A DNA stretch of 64,000 bases from Pseudomonadota bacterium (GTDB taxonomy: Bacteria > Pseudomonadota > Alphaproteobacteria > Dongiales > Dongiaceae), in contig JACPDN010000006.1 in assembly GCA_016183985.1 (NCBI GenBank), forward strand, positions 744,001 to 808,000, given 5' to 3'. Shown here in pieces: positions 35,644 to 42,994 of this stretch (positions are counted from its first letter, which is position 1; every line of letters begins with the position of its first letter). The notes beneath the pieces are model-generated. The model was not told where the DNA came from, ran no database searches, and saw only the letters and a program-made list of their open reading frames with translations. Both the position numbers and the translations under genes were made by a program.

Positions 35644-36408
35644 ATGAAGACTCTGTTGCAGTTGGGCACAGCCCTGGGCCTCGTGGTCGGCGGCTTGACG
35701 CTGCCTATGATGGCTTACGCCGAAGGCACCGAAACCCCGGTGATGGGTACGGTCGATGCCGGCTCGCTCATTGGCAAGAATGTCGTCGACGCCAAGGGTG
35801 ACACAGTCGGCGAAATCGATAGCGTGATGGTGGATAGCAGCGGTGAAGTGAAAGCCGTCGTGATCGACGTCAGCAGCTGGCTGCAGAGCGAGAAGCTGAT
35901 CAGTCTGCCGTGGAAGGATCTTGCCGTCACTGACGACAACGTCATCACATCGCGCATCACCCAGGAAGATGCCAAGGCCGCAGCGGCTTACACATATGTC
36001 GATGAAAATAGCCGCCGCAAGGTACTGACCGAAACCGGCCAAGTTTATGCAGCAGGCAGCGATGCCGACATGACGACGGCGAGCGGGGGTGGCGGGACAC
36101 TCGGCACGCCGGTCAAGAACCCCGATGGGTCGATCAATGCCAGCCAGTTGGTCGGTGTCAACATCCAGAACGCCGACGGCGACATTCTGGGTGAGGTCGA
36201 CGAGATCGTGATCGCCAGCGATGGTGCGTTGCAAGGTGTCGTCGTGGATGTCGGCGGCTTCCTCGGCATCGGCGCGCATCCGGTTCTGTTGAATTGGAAG
36301 GACGTGAAGATCTCCGGCAATGGCGACAACATCAAAGCCATTGTCAATACGACCAAAGACAATCTGAAATCACTGCCTGAATACAAGGCAGATGCAGCCA
36401 GCAACTAG
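35644..36408 (+). CDS. Exported protein with two PRC-barrel domains
   Basis: 254 residues with a Sec signal peptide (LGTALGLVVGGLTLPMMAYA, cleavage before EG). Two PRC-barrel domains follow (about 30-115 with LIGKNVVDAKGDTVGEID; about 150-235 with LVGVNIQNADGDILGEVDE), joined by a Gly/Ser-rich linker. Periplasmic PRC-barrel proteins are common, often stress-induced, in alphaproteobacteria; their ligand is unknown. AGGGAGATG precedes the start. A hairpin after the stop ends the transcript. Confidence 0.87.
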   Translation: MKTLLQLGTALGLVVGGLTLPMMAYAEGTETPVMGTVDAGSLIGKNVVDAKGDTVGEIDSVMVDSSGEVKAVVIDVSSWLQSEKLISLPWKDLAVTDDNVITSRITQEDAKAAAAYTYVDENSRRKVLTETGQVYAAGSDADMTTASGGGGTLGTPVKNPDGSINASQLVGVNIQNADGDILGEVDEIVIASDGALQGVVVDVGGFLGIGAHPVLLNWKDVKISGNGDNIKAIVNTTKDNLKSLPEYKADAASN

Positions 36409-36428
36409 CAGCCGCATGTTCGTCAAGA

Positions 36429-36462
36429 GACAGCCGGGGTCAGAAGGATGATCCCGGCCGTC
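36429..36462. terminator. Hairpin terminator between the PRC-barrel gene and the convergent orphan gene
   Basis: Arms GACAGCCGGG (36429-36438) and CCCGGCCGTC (36453-36462) pair over 10 positions with one mismatch; the sequence after the stem, TGCTTCTATTTC, is T-rich. Placed 20 nt after the PRC stop and 5 nt before the stop of the convergent gene. Confidence 0.65.
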
Positions 36463-36467
36463 TGCTT

Positions 36468-36755
36468 CTATTTCTGAGCCGTCTGCACTGCCGGCATCGG
36501 TTTTTCACCGACAGTATCGGCAAGATTGAGCAGGTAAGCGTCGAGTAGCGGGGCCTGGCCGGTCTCTTGAAAGCAGGCGATATCCAGCTTCAACGCCTCT
36601 GCAAGGCGCGGCCGGCCGGCCCGGGCGGGATCGGAGTAGTCGCGCAGTGTCTTCGATGAGAGATTGACGATCTCTGCCGCGCGGCGTGCGCCCAGCAATT
36701 TGACGATCTTCATCATGGCTTCTTCGAATGATCCGGCGTCACGGCGTTTGGTCAT
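36468..36755 (-). CDS. Conserved hypothetical, putative HTH-like protein with a DYSDPxRAGRP motif (copy B)
   Basis: 95 residues from ATG 36755 (GAAGGATGG upstream). Paralogue of the gene at 3073-3558: SFEEAMMKIVKLLGARRAAEIVNLSSKTLRDYSDPARAGRP matches the first part of copy A, but this copy lacks the C-terminal extension. The family is not recognised; the helical N-terminus could bind DNA. Two copies 33 kb apart suggest a small gene family in this genome. Confidence 0.7.
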   Translation of the reverse strand: MTKRRDAGSFEEAMMKIVKLLGARRAAEIVNLSSKTLRDYSDPARAGRPRLAEALKLDIACFQETGQAPLLDAYLLNLADTVGEKPMPAVQTAQK

Positions 36756-36834
36756 GCTGCCCATCCTTCTCGTCTTGGTTAACTTTATGAAGGATTGAGC
36801 GGGCCGCAAGTTCCCGGAGAAAATGACCGTAAGT

Positions 36835-37131
36835 TCAGTCCCCGACTGGATCGGCGTTGGGGACGCCCAAAATATCGGCAGCTTCGTCGATCGCCTGCCT
36901 GGCCTTCTTGAGGCTCTCGATCTCGACTTCCATTGCCTCGCGCACCACCTTGTCGCTTTGATTCGACGGCGGCAACTCGGCAGGAATATCGATGCTGAGT
37001 TTCGGATTCATAATCATATTGAAGACCGACTCTCGGCGGCATGCAACCCCGCATTCTGGATTGTCGGGGATTGTCTTCCGTCGCTTCTGATGAAACGGCG
37101 AAAATAGACGGCGATATATAGCCCCGCTCAC
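36835..37131 (-). CDS. Small hypothetical protein, coupled to the upstream ORF
   Basis: Frame from a GTG that overlaps the stop of the 37128-37556 gene by 4 nt (GTGA). An ATG at 37017 or 37011 would give a 58-60-residue product rich in Lys/Glu/Asp helices (PAELPPSNQSDKVVREAMEV, IESLKKARQAIDEAADILGV). The first 38 residues look less protein-like, so the internal start may be the real one. No family recognised. Confidence 0.45.
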   Translation of the reverse strand: MSGAIYRRLFSPFHQKRRKTIPDNPECGVACRRESVFNMIMNPKLSIDIPAELPPSNQSDKVVREAMEVEIESLKKARQAIDEAADILGVPNADPVGD

Positions 37132-37556
37132 GCAGCGTGGGAGGACGTCACATTCGGCGTCTTCAGCTGGGGCCGCACCGAAACGCGATAGATGCCCTGG
37201 CCGATGATAACCTCGCCGGGCCGGGTCGGCGGCTGGTAGAAGAAGAGGGGGCGTCCATCATAGATACCGACGAACTCCGCGACCCGACCGCATTCCAGCG
37301 TCCACCATTCGGGCATCTCGCAGCCGGCGAATATTGCAATCGGCGGCCCTTTTTGAGCCGGAACAGCATCGTGCCAGCGCCCGTTCAGAAAGACACTTTT
37401 CTTTGGCGGCAGGATCCAGCATCGCAATCGACGCCAAAGCATGTGGAATCGGCGACGATGTGGATTTAAGGGTGACGTTGGCGGCATAATCTTAACATTC
37501 CTCGCGACCTGCTTAGGCCAGCGTGCCAAATCCGAAAAGCGGCCAAGATGCCGCAT
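37128..37556 (-). CDS. Hypothetical protein
   Basis: Frame of 142 codons; the true start may be an internal ATG (37487 or 37445). The product has a basic N-terminus and a C-terminal segment (GRWHDAVPAQKGPPIAIF, EMPEWWTLECGRVAEFVGIY, RPLFFYQPPTRPGEVIIGQG) that looks like a small beta fold. I do not recognise it. The 4-nt overlap with the next gene supports translation. Confidence 0.5.
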   Translation of the reverse strand: MRHLGRFSDLARWPKQVARNVKIMPPTSPLNPHRRRFHMLWRRLRCWILPPKKSVFLNGRWHDAVPAQKGPPIAIFAGCEMPEWWTLECGRVAEFVGIYDGRPLFFYQPPTRPGEVIIGQGIYRVSVRPQLKTPNVTSSHAA

Positions 37557-37941
37557 GCGATAGCCCCTTCTTCACACAAGGAATTCCGGGGCGCCAATAC
37601 AGGAAAAGTCGTGTGGCCGCCGGCTATTTCCGGCGAGATTCCAAGGACATCTTCCACGAGCCGCTCAATAGGAGCGGCCGATGCTTGCCGATACGCCGAA
37701 CGCCGGAACCCTCGCATTGCTTGGCCGCACCTGGACCCCGCTTTCACAGGCGCGCTTCGTCGGTCCAGCCGCTCCTGAGAGGCTGAGAGGCTGAAGGCAG
37801 TCGCCGATGTCTGACCAGATCGCCGGCACCACCGCGCGGTCGCGCAAGGTCGCTTGACCGTGCCGCGTCCGTTACCCCCATAATCAACTGTTCGAAGATC
37901 CCGGCTTTGGCCGGGATCTTCTTTGCCTCAAGGAAGCGACC
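37557..37941 (+). other. Gene-poor region before the 2OG oxygenase
   Basis: 385 nt without a supported gene. Frames on both strands here are short and of atypical composition. The only clear element is a strong hairpin at its right end (described separately). The region may hold a promoter and a structured leader for the oxygenase gene, but I see no known riboswitch signature or tRNA. Confidence 0.5.
37894..37921 (+). terminator. Strong 12-bp hairpin just upstream of the oxygenase gene
   Basis: GAAGATCCCGGC (37894-37905) and GCCGGGATCTTC (37910-37921) pair perfectly around a 4-nt loop, with CTTTG next to the stem. It ends 20 nt before the ATG of the oxygenase gene and just before its AAGGAAG site. 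It may terminate a short transcript from the preceding region or act as an attenuator; the trailing T-run is short, so intrinsic termination is not certain. Confidence 0.6.
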
Positions 37942-39000
37942 ATGAATGCCCCTGTGAAGCGGAGCACCCTGCCCATCCTCGATTTCAGCGAGTTCGACGG
38001 TTCGGCAGAAAGCCGCACCGCCTTTCTCGAGAAACTGCGCGCAGCGGCACGGGAGAGCGGTTTCTTCTATCTGGTGGGGCATGGCATCGAATTCGATTTC
38101 TTGACCGATCTCTTCGCATTATCGCGCCGCTTCTTTGATCTGCCGGAAGCTGAGAAACTGGCCGTCGAAATGGTCAACTCACCGCACTTCCGCGGCTATA
38201 CCCGCGTCGGCTGGGAACATACGCGCGGTGAACGCGACTGGCGTGAGCAGCTTGATGTCGGCGCCGAGCGTGAAAGAGCCAATGTGAAACCAGGCGATCC
38301 AGCCTGGTTGCGGCTGCAGGGACCAAATCAGTGGCCCAATGCCCTGCCAGAACTCAAACCCGCCATCCTGCGCTGGCAACAAGAGGCGACAGCCCTTGCT
38401 GTGCGCCTCACCCGCGCCTTTGCAGAAAGCCTGCGCCAAGCCCCCGATGTGTTCGAGCCAATCTATGCAGAACGGCCGAACCAGCTCGTGAAGATCATCC
38501 GCTATCCCGGCCGCCATGCGACCGAAAGCGAACAGGGCGTGGGTGCTCATAAAGATAGTGGTTTCGTTACCGTGCTGCTGCAGCATCAGCGGGGTGGCCT
38601 ACAGGTCGAAGGCCCCAATGGCTGGATCGATGCGCCTCCCCTGCCCGGCAGCTTCATCATCAATATCGGTGAAATGCTCGAGATGGCGTCGAACGGCTAT
38701 TTCAAGGCGACGGTTCACCGCGTAATCACGCCGACCGCCGGCAATGACCGCCTGTCGATCGCCTTCTTCCTCGGCGCGCGCCTTGATTCGACTGTGCCGG
38801 TTCTGTCGCTCGATCCGGATCTGGCTGTGGAGGCCAAGGGGGTTGCCCAAGATCCGCTCAACCCGTTGTTCCGCGAGGTCGGCAAGAATTATCTGAAGGG
38901 GCGCCTGCGCTCACATCCCGACGTGGCGCGGCGGCACTATGCCGATCTCCTGGGCGCCGAAGAACTTGGCAAGCCGGCGGGACCGGGCTCGGCCTATTAG
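37942..39000 (+). CDS. 2-oxoglutarate/Fe(II)-dependent oxygenase, isopenicillin-N-synthase-like
   Basis: 352 residues. A DIOX_N region (PILDFSEFDGSAES, GFFYLVGHGIE) leads to the 2OG-FeII_Oxy domain. Fe ligands are visible as GAHKDSGFVTVLL (HxD) and ATVHRVIT (distal His), with DRLSIAFFLG carrying the 2OG-binding Arg-x-Ser-like position (R in DRLSIA). Bacterial members act on small organic acids, amino-acid derivatives or plant compounds; the substrate is unknown. AAGGAAG precedes the ATG, and a strong hairpin lies in the leader. Confidence 0.9.
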   Translation: MNAPVKRSTLPILDFSEFDGSAESRTAFLEKLRAAARESGFFYLVGHGIEFDFLTDLFALSRRFFDLPEAEKLAVEMVNSPHFRGYTRVGWEHTRGERDWREQLDVGAERERANVKPGDPAWLRLQGPNQWPNALPELKPAILRWQQEATALAVRLTRAFAESLRQAPDVFEPIYAERPNQLVKIIRYPGRHATESEQGVGAHKDSGFVTVLLQHQRGGLQVEGPNGWIDAPPLPGSFIINIGEMLEMASNGYFKATVHRVITPTAGNDRLSIAFFLGARLDSTVPVLSLDPDLAVEAKGVAQDPLNPLFREVGKNYLKGRLRSHPDVARRHYADLLGAEELGKPAGPGSAY

Positions 39001-39422
39001 AACATGTGCCAGAGTCAGAAGTGGATGGGGGGTGAACCTTCTCCCCGCTTTGTGCCCTCCTCCGCTTCGCTATAGGGCCGCATTCTCGATCTCAGCGGCA
39101 ACTGCCGCCGCCGGCGATCGGGAAGATCGGGATTAGCAATAATCTCACCCCAATTCCCTAATCTGCGTGAGGAGATGGTACAGCGTCCCCAACTCGAATG
39201 AGGTCATGTGGACGATCATGGCCAGTGATAATCGATATTGGGAATATAAATTGGCCTCCGTCACGGTAGAGATGAGATGGTCGCTCATGCAAATGCACCT
39301 ACGAGGCCTTTTCAAGAGGCCGCCAGGTGCAATCCGCCGGTTTTCTGATCGACGCGCCTTCGCGGCTCGTCACGAGACCGGTTCATAGCGGTGCGCATTC
39401 GAGCGCGCTGGGAGCGTTCCAC
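39001..39422 (+). other. Gene-poor region after the oxygenase gene
   Basis: About 420 nt with only short, unconvincing frames. It contains a nested inverted repeat at 39295-39330 (reported separately) and an AT-richer stretch around 39220-39260 that could hold the promoter of the small membrane-protein gene at 39423. Confidence 0.5.
39295..39330. repeat. Nested inverted repeat
   Basis: GCACCT (39295-39300) and AGGTGC (39325-39330) flank two GGCC blocks (39305-39308 and 39317-39320), so an RNA hairpin with outer 6-bp and inner 4-bp stems can form. It precedes the small membrane-protein gene by about 90 nt. Purpose unknown. Confidence 0.35.
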
Positions 39423-39755
39423 ATGAAAGACCCACTTAGTTACCGAAATCAGCCGGAAACGCAGGAAGACATCGACCGTTTGGCCTTATTTGAGCGTGCC
39501 AGGAAATTCCTCACGCTGAAGGATGTCGTCGTCTTGGCCTGTATCGTCGCAGTCGCTTATGTCGTCACCGCGAATTTCGGCGAGACAACCGCGTGGGGCA
39601 AGCTCAGCGTCGACCAGCTGCACGGCCAACCTTTCTGCAGCGATGAGGAATTGCGGCACATGCGCGCGGGCAGAGATGCCTGCTTCGACCCATCGAATCT
39701 GCACCGCACCGGAAGCGATCACGAGCCCGCATTGCGCACGATCACCAATACCTAA
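39423..39755 (+). CDS. Small single-pass membrane protein, hypothetical
   Basis: 110 residues from ATG 39423 (GGGAG upstream). A charged N-terminus (QPETQEDIDRLALFERARKF) is followed by one TM helix (VVVLACIVAVAYVVTANF) and a polar, probably periplasmic, C-terminus with two Cys (QPFCSDEELRH, RDACFDPSN) that could form a disulfide. No family recognised. Confidence 0.55.
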   Translation: MKDPLSYRNQPETQEDIDRLALFERARKFLTLKDVVVLACIVAVAYVVTANFGETTAWGKLSVDQLHGQPFCSDEELRHMRAGRDACFDPSNLHRTGSDHEPALRTITNT

Positions 39756-39918
39756 CGACGACGCGCAGGACGTGCCTGGATTCGAATTGAACACCTGGCG
39801 CCTGGGAACAGCGCCAGTCGAGTTTTCGATTGGTTCGCCGGTCCGCGCCCAAAAGGAATATATGTGAGGAAGCTGCCGAGCGCGCCGCCATTCGGTGGTC
39901 GCCCGGCTTCTATCGCAC

Positions 39919-40353
39919 CTATCGGTCCCAGCTCAAAAGGAGGGCGACCGTGCCCGGCATGCCTTCCGGGTAATCCAGAATTTGCGCGGTAAGCCGAAAG
40001 CCTAGCGGCTTCAATTCGGCAGCGTAGAATTCGTAGGCCTTCTTGGCAAAACCCTCGAGCGATTCCGGCCAATCGGGTTCGAGGTTGTTAATGCGGCGGC
40101 CGCGATCGTTGCAATAGCTGGCTGGAAACGATATCGCCTGAATTTGATTGAGCCCCTGCTCCGCGGCGCGCCGGATGGCGTTATTGACACGCTGCCTGGC
40201 TTCCGGATGAAGGTCGCGATGCATGAAGACATCTTGCAGGTCGCGCTTCTCGCGCTCCTGGGTCTGCATTTTTTCGAACGCCTTCTTCGCCCGCTCCATA
40301 TCGATATCGTCGGAAATCTTCTTGAGATCCTGGGGCCGCAAAAGATCGGTCAT
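39919..40353 (-). CDS. Hypothetical protein downstream of ppk2
   Basis: 144 residues. The N-terminal third is helical and charged (DIDMERAKKAFEKMQTQERE), followed by DLHPEARQRVNNAIRRAAEQG and a mixed segment with FPASYCNDRGRRINN. The C-terminus (PEGMPGTVALLLSWDR) looks like the end of a small alpha/beta domain. The family is not recognised. It lies 42 nt after ppk2 on the same strand, so it is probably cotranscribed with it. The ATG has GGAGAAGGAGGAATAG-like purines upstream. Confidence 0.7.
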   Translation of the reverse strand: MTDLLRPQDLKKISDDIDMERAKKAFEKMQTQEREKRDLQDVFMHRDLHPEARQRVNNAIRRAAEQGLNQIQAISFPASYCNDRGRRINNLEPDWPESLEGFAKKAYEFYAAELKPLGFRLTAQILDYPEGMPGTVALLLSWDR

Positions 40354-40395
40354 GGTCTATTCCTCCTTCTCCAGCGAAATCAGCCAACCTTGCTG

Positions 40396-41253
40396 TCAGA
40401 ATTTCTGCGGCACTTGCTTAAAGACATAATTCGGCGCTCGGTAGCCTTTTGCCTTCTGGCGCTTGGGCAGAGCGATCTTGGGCCGCGATACTGGATGATA
40501 GGGAATCAGCCCAAGAAGATGCGTGATGATGTTAAGGCGCCCGCGCTTCTTATCGTCTGTATCGGCAACATACCAGGGTGCCCAGGGAGTATCGGTGGCT
40601 TGGATCATGTCGTCGCGCGCCCGCGAATAGTCGTACCAACGGCTGTATGATTTGAGATCCATAGGGGACAGCTTCCAGAGTTTCCGGCCGTCGCTGATGC
40701 GAGATTTGATCCGTCGCGTCTGCTCATCCTCGCTCACCTCGAGCCAGTACTTAATGAGAAGAATGCCGGATTCAACCATCGCCTTCTCCACGGCCGGCGC
40801 GATGCGCAGGAATTTTTGCACTTGCTCTTCGCTGCAGAGACCCATGACCCGTTCGACGCCGGCGCGGTTGTACCAAGAGCGATCGAAGATCACGATCTCG
40901 CCGGCCGCAGGCAGGTGCTTCAAATAGCGCTGGACGTACATCTGGGATTTTTCACGTTCAGTCGGCGCCGGAAGTGCCACGACACGGAATATCCGAGGGC
41001 TCACCCGTTCGGTGATCGCCTTGATGGCGCCACCCTTGCCAGCTGTATCACGGCCTTCAAACAGGATGCAGATCTTAGCGCCCGTCGATATTGCCCATTG
41101 CTGCAGAGTTACCAACTCGACATGAAGCTTGCGCAATTCGGCAGCATATTCCTTGTTGCCGAGCTTCGTGCCGCCGGGTGCCTCATCTCCGCTCCGGTTA
41201 CGACCCGCCATTGCCTTCCTTGCTTTGGCGGCACTCTTAGCGACCTTTGCCAT
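40396..41253 (-). CDS. ppk2: Polyphosphate kinase 2 family protein, class I type
   Basis: 285 residues: a Lys/Ala-rich N-terminus, then the PPK2 fold with Walker A FEGRDTAGKGG (67-75), Walker B VIFDRSWYNRAGVERVMG and the lid SRISDGRKLWKLSPMD. Class I PPK2 enzymes use polyphosphate to phosphorylate nucleoside diphosphates, making ATP or GTP when respiration is limited. One PPK2 domain only. A hypothetical gene follows on the same strand. Confidence 0.93.
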   Translation of the reverse strand: MAKVAKSAAKARKAMAGRNRSGDEAPGGTKLGNKEYAAELRKLHVELVTLQQWAISTGAKICILFEGRDTAGKGGAIKAITERVSPRIFRVVALPAPTEREKSQMYVQRYLKHLPAAGEIVIFDRSWYNRAGVERVMGLCSEEQVQKFLRIAPAVEKAMVESGILLIKYWLEVSEDEQTRRIKSRISDGRKLWKLSPMDLKSYSRWYDYSRARDDMIQATDTPWAPWYVADTDDKKRGRLNIITHLLGLIPYHPVSRPKIALPKRQKAKGYRAPNYVFKQVPQKF

Positions 41254-41613
41254 CGCATCAAGCTCCCCGTTACCCTATTGCAGCATTTCGCTTTAGCCGA
41301 GCATATCTTGTAGTATGGCGATACTGTAAAGTATGTCTATCTCGGGTCGTCATTCTTGATATGCCGCAAGTAGAATGGAGCAGCTCGCCGACGTTGAATG
41401 ACAGGGCCGTTCTGGTTCGAACGTTATCGAACACCTCCTAACCCCAACGACAGGAGGCGCCGAATTCCAATGACCATAATGGCCACGCTCCTTAAACTGC
41501 CGCTCTGCCAACAGGTTAGAGAGTATCGGTTGGCTTGGGCTGAAGAAGGCCACATCAAAGTAGCCCTCACATTTTAGGTTTGCCATCGCATCGGATCACC
41601 ATCAGGGGAGAAA
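41254..41613 (+). other. Intergenic region between ppk2 and an exported protein gene
   Basis: About 360 nt. One 78-codon minus-strand frame (41350-41586) has unusual composition and no credible ribosome site, so it is not called. The region must hold the divergent promoters of ppk2 and of the gene at 41614; a TTGAT at 41356 has only half of an FNR box. No other feature seen. Confidence 0.5.
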
Positions 41614-42864
41614 ATGCCAATGATTTCACGGATCGCGACGACCTTTGTTGGGTTGGCCTTGGCATTTGCCATGACCACCGCCGCCCATGCCGAGGATTTC
41701 GAAATCGGCAGCAATGTGAAGGCAAGCCATATCCTGCCGGCTAATGTCCTGGCCGGTCCGCATTACCGCATCGCCGACAAAGTCATCAGCGATGGTCTGC
41801 TCTATACCTTTACCGTGGAATCTGAGTATGGCACCTTTCAGCCGACGGGTACTTACGCGCTGCAGAAGGTACTTAATGAGATCCGGGTGATTGCAGCGCT
41901 CAAGGACATCAGTCGTACAGAGGCTTTCGCCCAATCCGTGCTCTATGCAGCCAAATCGCCCTTGCGCTTCGGCGAAAGCATGATCACCGATCCTGTTGAT
42001 ACCATCACCGGAGTCCCGCGCGGCTTGTTTGCGATCTTCGAGAATGTGGCCGAAAGCGTGTCTTCCGACGCCAATCCGAGCGAGGATGCCCGCATCAAGC
42101 AGGCACTGATGGTTTCGTCATGGAAGCGCGAATATTGCGCCGATATGGGCTGCGACGTTTATTCCAGTAACAAGTCGCTGCAGGAGGAGCTCAACCGCAT
42201 CGGCTGGGCGGCGGCGATCGGTGGTCTCACCGTGTCCGGCGCCACCACGGTTGCCTCGGGCGGAGCCGTCATGGCGTTCAGCCTGGTACGCACATCCGAC
42301 CAGCTCAATGAAGCGCTGCGCTCCGAACCACCATCACGCCTGCGCATCATCAATGAGGAAAAGCTTGAGGATCTCGGTATCAATCACGAGCTGGCGGAAC
42401 ACTTCCTCGATCATCCGGCCTTCACCCCGCGGCACGCCACGCTGATCGTCGAGGCGCTTCACGATATGAAGGGCGTCAAAGGCCTCGACCGCTTCCTGGA
42501 ACTATGTCTGCGCGCGCAGGATGAGGTGGGCGCCAATTTCTATCAGAACACGGCTGAGATTCTGCGTGGCTACCACACCAAGAATGCGCGGCTCACTGAG
42601 ATCATCCCCGTGCTGGGTGTCGCCGCCGCGAGCGCTGCCAATGGGCATGTCGTTGTGGCCGTGGCCTGGGATAACGGCGTTTATGATCCGGCCATCGCCA
42701 AGCGCATCGATTACGGTCGCGCGCAGTTCGAGAAGGCCGGATTCAAGAAGGGCTTCGATATCTGGACCACGGGCACGGCGAGCAAGCGGCTCAAGGAAGA
42801 ACTCGCCAAGCGCGGCTTCACTCTTGCCGAGCACATTGAACAGAAAGTGCCTATTACGCAATAA
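41614..42864 (+). CDS. Exported protein of unknown function
   Basis: 416 residues with a Sec signal peptide (FVGLALAFAMTTAAHA, cleavage before EDF). The mature protein has YTFTVESEYGTFQPTGTYALQKV and a central segment with two Cys (REYCADMGCDVYSS). A Gly/Ala-rich hydrophobic stretch (WAAAIGGLTVSGATTVASGGAV) may span or insert into a membrane. The C-terminal half is alpha/beta. I do not recognise a family. GGGGAG precedes the ATG. It precedes the FNR-type promoter of the DUF3141 operon but is not part of it. Confidence 0.75.
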   Translation: MPMISRIATTFVGLALAFAMTTAAHAEDFEIGSNVKASHILPANVLAGPHYRIADKVISDGLLYTFTVESEYGTFQPTGTYALQKVLNEIRVIAALKDISRTEAFAQSVLYAAKSPLRFGESMITDPVDTITGVPRGLFAIFENVAESVSSDANPSEDARIKQALMVSSWKREYCADMGCDVYSSNKSLQEELNRIGWAAAIGGLTVSGATTVASGGAVMAFSLVRTSDQLNEALRSEPPSRLRIINEEKLEDLGINHELAEHFLDHPAFTPRHATLIVEALHDMKGVKGLDRFLELCLRAQDEVGANFYQNTAEILRGYHTKNARLTEIIPVLGVAAASAANGHVVVAVAWDNGVYDPAIAKRIDYGRAQFEKAGFKKGFDIWTTGTASKRLKEELAKRGFTLAEHIEQKVPITQ

Positions 42865-42920
42865 GTTAAGGTGAATCTGGGAGCCTGGCGGCGTGACGTT
42901 TTGGTGAATTCCGCTGCCGC

Positions 42921-42963
42921 CTGACTTAGATCAATACCGCATCGCACAATTTCGCGCTAAGAT
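42921..42963 (+). promoter_or_regulatory. FNR/FixK box and -10 of the DUF3141-pta-fabI-ackA operon
   Basis: CTGACTTAGATCAA (42921-42934) has one mismatch to TTGAY-N4-ATCAA and is almost identical to the uspA box. A TAAGAT at 42958-42963 lies 23 nt beyond it, near class II spacing, placing the transcription start near 42970. This also argues that translation starts at ATG 42995 and not at the earlier in-frame ATG 42962. Confidence 0.7.
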
Positions 42964-42994
42964 GCGGCACGCAACCGACCTCGTGAGGTGCGCA

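Noticed and set aside
41350-41586. 78-codon minus-strand frame between ppk2 and the exported protein gene
   Set aside because: No ribosome site, odd composition and no recognised family; may be a relic but I cannot say of what.
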